Assembly (NCBI GenBank): GCA_020650975.1
Contig: JAIPMN010003953.1
Coordinates: 1-24,618 of the forward strand
From: Apostichopus californicus
Taxonomy: Eukaryota; Echinodermata; Holothuroidea; Aspidochirotida; Stichopodidae
Reading direction: 5' to 3'
DNA length: 24,618 bases
In this document: in pieces, positions 19,469 through 24,618 of the stretch
How the letters are laid out: each line of letters starts with the position of its first letter
Numbering within the stretch: position 1 is the first letter of the stretch
Made by a program: the position numbers and the translations under genes
Notes under the pieces: generated by a model
What the model was told of the DNA's origin: nothing
Seen by the model: the letters and a program-made list of their open reading frames with translations, nothing else
Database searches by the model: none

Positions 19469-22400
19469 GTATAAAAAAAAGTTAGAATCAGGAAGCATGC
19501 CAACCGTCTAGAAAGTACACAGGGTATTATCGTGCCATTAGGTCAATACTAATGGAACAGGGCTACCTTGTTCCTATTAACAAGCTTTGATATAGATATA
19601 GCCATGATTCATACAATGCTTAACAAGTTTTATTTCTTCATGATGTTGTGTGTTTGTGACAGCCCTTGTGAATGAGAAAACTCAAAAAGTTAACAGTGGT
19701 TGAACTTCATATGTGGTATGTTGATCCCACGTAGTGAGTACAAGAATCCCATATGTGGTATGTAGATCCCACGTAGTGAGTACAAGAATCCCATATGTGG
19801 TAAGTAGATCCCACGTAGTGAGTACGAGAATCCCATATGTGGTATGTAGATCCCACGTAGTGAGTACGAGAATCCCATATGTGGTATGTAGATCCCACGT
19901 AGTGAGTACAAGTATCCCATATGTGGTATGTTGTTCCCACATAGTGAGTACAAGAATCCAAATTAAAATTTGTGAAGGTCGAAGGTTAAAGCCTGTTTGC
20001 CCAGGATTATTATCTACACAGCATATTGAATTTTCAAGTAATGATGGTAAACTAAAAAGCATTTTATTTGTTTTCAATGATTGTGTCCCTATTGCATATT
20101 AATTAAGACTTCCATAGTCCTACTGCTTTACAGTACTGCATTACAGTACAAAAGTTGCAAGATAGAAAAATAAACAGTTCAGGACAAAAATATTAAACAA
20201 GAAATGTAACTCTTCCAAATTGATTCACTCAAACTGTAAATAATAAAAATGTTAATGAAAATGCCATACATTCACAAACATAAACTTTATGGTTTACCTA
20301 CTGACCAGTGGGACTTTAGAATTGGCCAAAGATTCTCTACCAGTTGTGCAAATACAGCTCATTTTGGATTTGTTGCTGTTTGGTTCAAACATGTGACGAC
20401 TGACTAGCTGTTCATGCAGGGTGGTTAGATTGAACCACTACTTTGTTGTTGTATAATATCCTCGCAGTCGTTGTTTACTTTGACTATCTTATTGTTCATC
20501 TCCACAGGCTGCCAGTAAATTAAACCGCCAAATTCCAAGATCCCCTTCCTTGTTCTCTGCCGACACCGATGAAAATTGGCCCCTCATGAGGGCTGCTGCA
20601 GGACATGCCACCATGAGACGACATCGAGACCCTCTACCAGCAGTACCCGTCGACGGATCCCTCAATGATCTAAACCGACCCTCTGCCCAGCTTCCAAGGT
20701 ACGTAAACCAGCATAACTCATTCAGTGAAGACCCTTATTCTGCCGCTCATCCCCTAGAGTCCGACGAAGGCCGGAGACCTCAGAGGCTGGAGGGAGTATC
20801 CACCTATTATGATCAATGTAAGGATTACCCTGCACCGGTACGTAGGGCCGACCGTGCATTGGATGAAATGGTGAACTTGATGGAAGTGATTCGTCAGGAT
20901 CGCGAAACCCTGAAGAGGTCCAAGCTGAAATTGAATCAACAAGTCCAACATTGGCAGCAAACGACAAGTCAAGTTGTCCAGATCGTTAACAGTGCCAGAG
21001 TCGCCTCGGAGGGACTGTATGGGTCTGACGAGGAGTCGGTCTGTAGACCCAACCACTACTTTAATGAACCGACTTTAACAACCAGACAGCGTCGAGACTC
21101 ACATACGTCGCCAAGACCAAAGCCTATACCCATGGCACGGAAGAGGAGTTTGGCGTCGTATCAATCACCGCAGAGACAAGACCACCAAATGGACCGCCAA
21201 GGAGCATTTCCTGAAACCAACATTCTCCCGAGGTCCGAGTCACAGCCTGCACTGGACATGCATCGGAAAGAGCTACCTTATGTAAAGGAGAACGATGTCA
21301 CCAGCGGTACAGGATACTCTTACGACAGGGTGTGTATTTTATTTGAGATAAATGTCGACTAAGGATTCATTTTGGAAAATGAAAAAAAAACACAAAAAAA
21401 ACGTAGAGATATTGTTAAATTTGTAGCATATTTGGATCTTCAATCTTCCAAAAACATTTTTTCTGTCCAAATGTACATCTCGCCAAGCTTTACATATATA
21501 TAAATACAAATAGTTGTACTTTTGCATGTCTGATCATTTTCCACTCACTAATAGTGTTTACCAATGACATGCATAGAATAATTGTAATTGAAATCTACTA
21601 TACAGTGGAAGTGTATGAGTGCCAAGTTCCAAGTTTGACCAGCAGAGATTGTTAAATTTGTTGCAGGTTTTCCAAATTTACCTATATCATTTTACGTAAA
21701 CTATATATCATACCAGTTGAATGAAGGAAGATACTCTCCCCCCCACCCTCTCCCCTCCCCCCACCCTCCCAAACCACCTCTCAGATTCTTGCACCAGATG
21801 AAAATTATGTATACATTGAGAGGAATGATTCAATTCTAAAAAGTTGTTGGCCAGAGCCTTCATGATTTATACTCCAATCAGATACAAACAGTAAAAAGTG
21901 TCCAAATATTAGACTTTCCCTCCATTGGTTGCATTCAAACTTGTCTAGCCAAGTTAGTGAACTGCTATGAAACTAGGAATTTGGAAAAAGTGCCACATAT
22001 GTTTATTAAATCAAGGCCAACGCCATTTTTTTTCATATACAAAAGATTATAGACCAATTGTAGACTCCAGTGTCTGACCAATTGTTGTGTATCATAGTGC
22101 TTGAAATCTCTGCAGTTGTGATTATCACTTACATTTTCTTTTTTGCTTCAAAGGGTACTAAATTGTTAATAACATTTACAAAAGCATCGCCAAAGTATGT
22201 AATGCCCACTCCATTAGCATTGTTAAAATAGCACCAGAAACTTATTTCAATCCTTTGGTACTGTTTGATATCTAACAACCTTAGCAAGACCCTTCCCATG
22301 CCCGATTTTGGAATGACAGGAATATATATAGATCATGGGCAGAACAATATATGACAAACCATGCTTCCAGATGTGTTACAGTTAGTGTGGATTTAAGAAA

Positions 22401-24056
22401 CCAGCATACCAACAGCTGCTGTTTTTTGAACACAGACAGGACACTCAATGCATCGTTGTTACTGTGCTTCATACAAGTTATTTCATTGCAATGTAAATGA
22501 CAATCACCTTGCAAAGAAAGTTACACCCTACTTTTGGTTATATCAGTCGTATGGAACCCTTTTCTTTTTTTTAATGGCCGTCACAGTTAAACCAAAGAGA
22601 CATCGATGTGATTGTGGATTGCGTATGTCCTGCTGGTGAGAGGAGACCTCTTCTTCATTGGAAGCCAGTTCTTGTCAAACTGGGGCTTGACTTGGAGACT
22701 GCAATCAACGTCACAAAGTTAAACGTAGATGCTCAAGAGGAGTGGAGACGGGTGAGTTAGATTACAGCACATCATGCTGATAAAGTAGTGGGATTGTGTC
22801 GTATGAGGGGAGGAACGTTCATGTAGGCCATCTTGATTTGTAATGCTCAATATGAAAAAAAGGAAGATAGGTGATGATACTTAGGTAAGTATCAACAATG
22901 TACTATTAAAGACCTGGTATTACTTTCTAGTTGGTATTAGTAATTATTTCTTTCTTCTCTTTGATATGATATATTATACCTACTGCGAGAGGATCGTAGT
23001 TTATTCAGAAAAATACCGACAAAGCCTGCTTACAAAATGTCATTCCAGTGGGGCTGTCTCATTACCATGGCAACCATACACCTAGAAAGTACTGACCAAT
23101 GCATGTCTCACTGAATCCTTTGTGTTTTTCAGTATCCCACTGTATGTACTGTATGTAAGATTGAGTTTGGAGTTCATGCCATGAAGTGGCCTTATTCAAT
23201 CATTGCTTTATTGAACTGACATTGTTCATTAGTTTCAAGCTTGGCTTTATCCTGTTAGTGGGTAGTCTGTTAGTGGGTAGTTAGTGGGGTATCTTGTTAG
23301 TGGGTAGTCTATAAGTAGCAATGTGGATGTGAAGCACAGTCTGGGGTAATGGTACTCCCTTTTCTTTGCCAAAAAAAAGCTTTTGAATATGCAAAAATGT
23401 GACCTCCATTTCCATTCTCCAAGCAGAGGAATTTACCTTCATTTCCCATCAGTATCTTCCAAAATCCAAATTCAATATCTTGTTTCGCACTTTTCACCAA
23501 AGATATCTAAGTGGTTATTCTGTTAAAAAACTTGTTGCCTTCATGGGTGCAAGCAATATAAATTCTCCACTATACTGGTTTAAATGGTATGTGAGTTCAT
23601 TCATTTCCACAATCCACCAGCAGAAACATCCAATGGACAGCTGAGAAGGAGTTGCTAGCTGCAGCTAATATGGTTTTAAGACAAATCATGATACCTTTTA
23701 AGCGAACAATTTGTCCAATTAACAGAGGTTGCTATATATAACTTAATCATGAAGATGATTGATTGGCTAATTGTAGCTAAAAATTTGTGAAATAAACTCT
23801 TGGCTTCAATGGAATCAGAACCTTACTTTTAAAATAACTTCTATTCGGGTCATCTTAGCTATTTCTAATGTTTGTTCATATTCCTCCGCAGGCTCTCAAA
23901 GCTTGGCTGGATGAGATGGGACAGAATGCCACCATGTCCACATTCCTGGAGGAATTGCAGAAATCTGGGAGGGAGTCTCTCTCCAATCAAATAATCTGGA
24001 GGGGCCGCTCAATGATTAAGCAGAGGTTATACTGTAGCATGGTATCATTGGTTTGA
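18746..24056 (+). CDS. SH3-rich, coiled-coil, death-domain adaptor-like protein (spliced)
   Basis: My model joins 18746-19468, 20508-21329, 22587-22751 and 23892-24056: 624 codons, all three introns phase 0 with GT...AG ends. The protein has three SH3 or SH3-like segments (about residues 6-57, 94-156 and 168-227), a basic and proline-rich middle with a coiled coil (about 356-402) and a C-terminal death domain (about 518-604). SH3 domains bind proline motifs and death domains pair with other death domains, so a cytoplasmic signalling adaptor is the natural inference. There is no signal peptide or membrane segment. MACC1 and SH3BP4 also combine SH3 and death domains, but I see no ZU5 domain, so orthology is not claimed. 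The ATG has A at -3. A 3' splice site ends at 18735, so a further 5' exon is expected and the N-terminus may be longer. Confidence 0.75.
19469..20507 (+). other. Intron 1 (phase 0), containing a 42-bp tandem repeat
   Basis: Starts GTATAA and ends TTGTTCATCTCCACAG. 1,039 bp. Apart from the tandem repeat at 19708-19959 I see only AT-rich sequence. Confidence 0.7.
19708..19959. repeat. Six-unit tandem repeat, exact 42-bp period
   Basis: Units start at 19708, 19750, 19792, 19834, 19876 and 19918, each beginning CATATGTGGTATGTAGATCC and continuing CACGTAGTGAGTACAAGAATC. Unit differences are single bases, so the array is young. Because 42 is a multiple of three and the unit lacks stops in several frames, long repetitive open frames appear on both strands. 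They are artefacts. Confidence 0.95.
20508..21329 (+). CDS. Exon 2 of the model: proline/basic-rich region with coiled coil
   Basis: Runs from GCTGCCAGTAAA after a CCACAG acceptor to TACGACAGG before GTGTGT, giving residues 242-515 (274 codons, no stop). It is mostly low-order, charged sequence. A helical heptad-like stretch at about 356-402 (LDEMVNLMEVIRQDRETLKR and onward) is the likely coiled coil. PxxP motifs occur at about 283-289 (DPLPAVPVD) and 442-454 (SPRPKPIPMARKR). The second, with its basic flank, resembles an SH3 ligand. Many SP/RRxS contexts could be phosphorylated, which is inference. Confidence 0.8.
21330..22586 (+). other. Intron 2 (phase 0)
   Basis: GTGTGT donor; acceptor GGCCGTCACAG after a T-rich tract. 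1,257 bp. Contains a C-run tract at 21738-21770 (potential quadruplex on the minus strand). No other feature seen. Confidence 0.65.
22587..22751 (+). CDS. Exon 3 of the model: first half of death domain
   Basis: 55 codons between GTCACAG and the strong donor GTGAGT. It encodes helices 1-3 of a death domain: LNQRDIDVIVD, then LLHWKPVLVKLGLD with the conserved helix-2 tryptophan (residue 540), then AINVTKLN and QEEWRR leading into helix 4. The exon is open only in this frame once the acceptor is used. A longer ATG-initiated frame (22448-22639) overlaps it in the wrong frame. Confidence 0.75.
22752..23891 (+). other. Intron 3 (phase 0), splitting the death domain
   Basis: GTGAGT donor and TTCCTCCGCAG acceptor, 1,140 bp. 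Contains a short TGTTAGTGGGTAGTC tandem repeat at 23252-23312. No gene seen inside. Confidence 0.7.
23252..23312. repeat. Short GTTAGTGGGTAGT tandem repeat
   Basis: Three to four imperfect units of TGTTAGTGGGTAGTC within intron 3. Confidence 0.75.
23892..24056 (+). CDS. Exon 4 of the model: second half of death domain and stop
   Basis: 54 codons plus TGA. ALKAWLDEMGQNATMSTFLE is the classical helix 4-5 block of death domains (family pattern: LxxW...G.nAT...L...L), and SGRESLSNQI is helix 6. The remaining 18 codons (residues 607-624) and the stop lie inside the first unit of the 101-bp minisatellite. They look like an acquired tail rather than domain sequence. No clear AATAAA follows before the window ends, so the 3' end is undetermined. 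Confidence 0.75.
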   Translation, partial: ALKAWLDEMGQNATMSTFLEELQKSGRESLSNQIIWRGRSMIKQRLYCSMVSLV

Positions 24057-24585
24057 TGTACACACATGATAGAACCAAGTGAACACAATCGTGTTGTATA
24101 AGGGGCTGCACAAGGATTAAGCAGATGTTATACTGTAGCATGGTATCATTGGTTTGATGTACACATATGATAGAACCAAGTGAGCACATTTGTGTTGTAT
24201 AAGGGGCTGCACAAGGATTAAGCAGATGTTATACTGTAGCATGGTATCATTGGTTTGATGTACACACATGATAGAACCAAGTGAGCACATTTGTGTTGTA
24301 TAAGGGGCTGCACAAGGATTAAGCAGAGGTTATATACTGCAGCATGGTATCATTTTTGGTTTGATGTACACACATGATAGAACCAAGTGAGCACATTTGT
24401 GTTGTATAAGGGGCTGCACAAGGATTAAGCAGAGGTTATACTGTAGCATGGTATCATTGGTTTGATGTACACACATGATAGAACCAAGTGAGCACATTTG
24501 TGTTGTATAAGGGGCTGCACAAGGATTAAGCAGAGGTTATATACTGCAGCATGGTATCATTTTTGGTTTGATGTACACACATGAG
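24000..24585. repeat. ~101-bp minisatellite, six units, overlapping the gene's 3' end
   Basis: Units start at 24000, 24101, 24202, 24303, 24409 and 24510, each beginning AGGGGCTGCACAAGGATTAA (diverged in unit 1). Units 1, 2, 3 and 5 are 101 bp. Unit 4 is 106 bp because of TATATACTGCAG and a T-run insertion, and the truncated unit 6 carries the same two changes. Unit 1 is the most diverged and contains the end of the coding sequence; units 2 and 3 share CAGATGTTA. The array ends near 24585. Confidence 0.95.
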
Positions 24586-24618
24586 AGTCAACAGGTTATC
24601 TCAAATGATGGTACAATT

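Noticed and set aside
19682-20102. Several long open frames on both strands
   Set aside because: They are translations of the 42-bp tandem repeat, whose period is a multiple of three; there is no start context or domain.
20722-21056. Minus-strand open frames of 81 and 100 codons
   Set aside because: Antisense shadows of exon 2.
22448-22639. 63-codon plus-strand frame overlapping exon 3
   Set aside because: It is in a different frame from the death-domain coding sequence, and its upstream half is intron 2.
24000-24585. Possible CRISPR-like array
   Set aside because: Units are contiguous 101-bp tandem copies with no unique spacers, in a eukaryotic genome; this is a minisatellite.

Overview
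The window is eukaryotic nuclear DNA from an animal, AT-rich and mostly non-coding. It holds one intron-containing gene, several classes of decayed transposable element and many tandem repeats. The mix of elements (Ty3/Gypsy, non-LTR retrotransposons, TTAA- and TA-flanked miniature elements, a hAT-like element) together with a death-domain/SH3 adaptor-like gene suggests a marine invertebrate deuterostome. An echinoderm such as a sea cucumber is my best guess, but this is impressionistic and not proven by the sequence.

Layout. 319-3081: two ~570-590 bp direct repeats bracket a broken minus-strand Ty3/Gypsy pol remnant (pre-integrase linker plus integrase), which is itself split by a 365-bp TTAA-flanked miniature transposon. 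3082-5300: non-coding DNA, a 744-bp hAT-like element with terminal inverted repeats, and a 42-bp end of the TTAA element. 5300-10140: intergenic DNA with a G-rich tract, a degenerate CTAGCAAA minisatellite, a cluster of a near-palindromic 13-mer and small duplications. 10149-10516: a second full copy of the TTAA element. 11689-12649: two minus-strand non-LTR retrotransposon 3' ends, one still carrying a 131-codon open frame. 12650-15295: little that is recognisable. 15298-15690: a foldback-like element with long inverted repeats and TA flanks. 15850-18525: two decayed plus-strand non-LTR remnants and a 149-bp tandem duplication.

The only convincing host gene is on the plus strand at 18746-24056. 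Four exons separated by three phase-0 introns give a 624-residue protein with three SH3 or SH3-like segments (exon 1), a basic/proline-rich region with a coiled coil (exon 2) and a C-terminal death domain split over exons 3 and 4. I do not recognise an orthologue. The architecture suggests a cytoplasmic adaptor. The first intron contains a perfect-period 42-bp tandem repeat. The last 18 codons and the stop codon lie inside the first unit of a ~101-bp minisatellite that continues almost to the end of the window. An upstream 5' exon probably exists, because a 3' splice site lies 10 bp before the chosen ATG.
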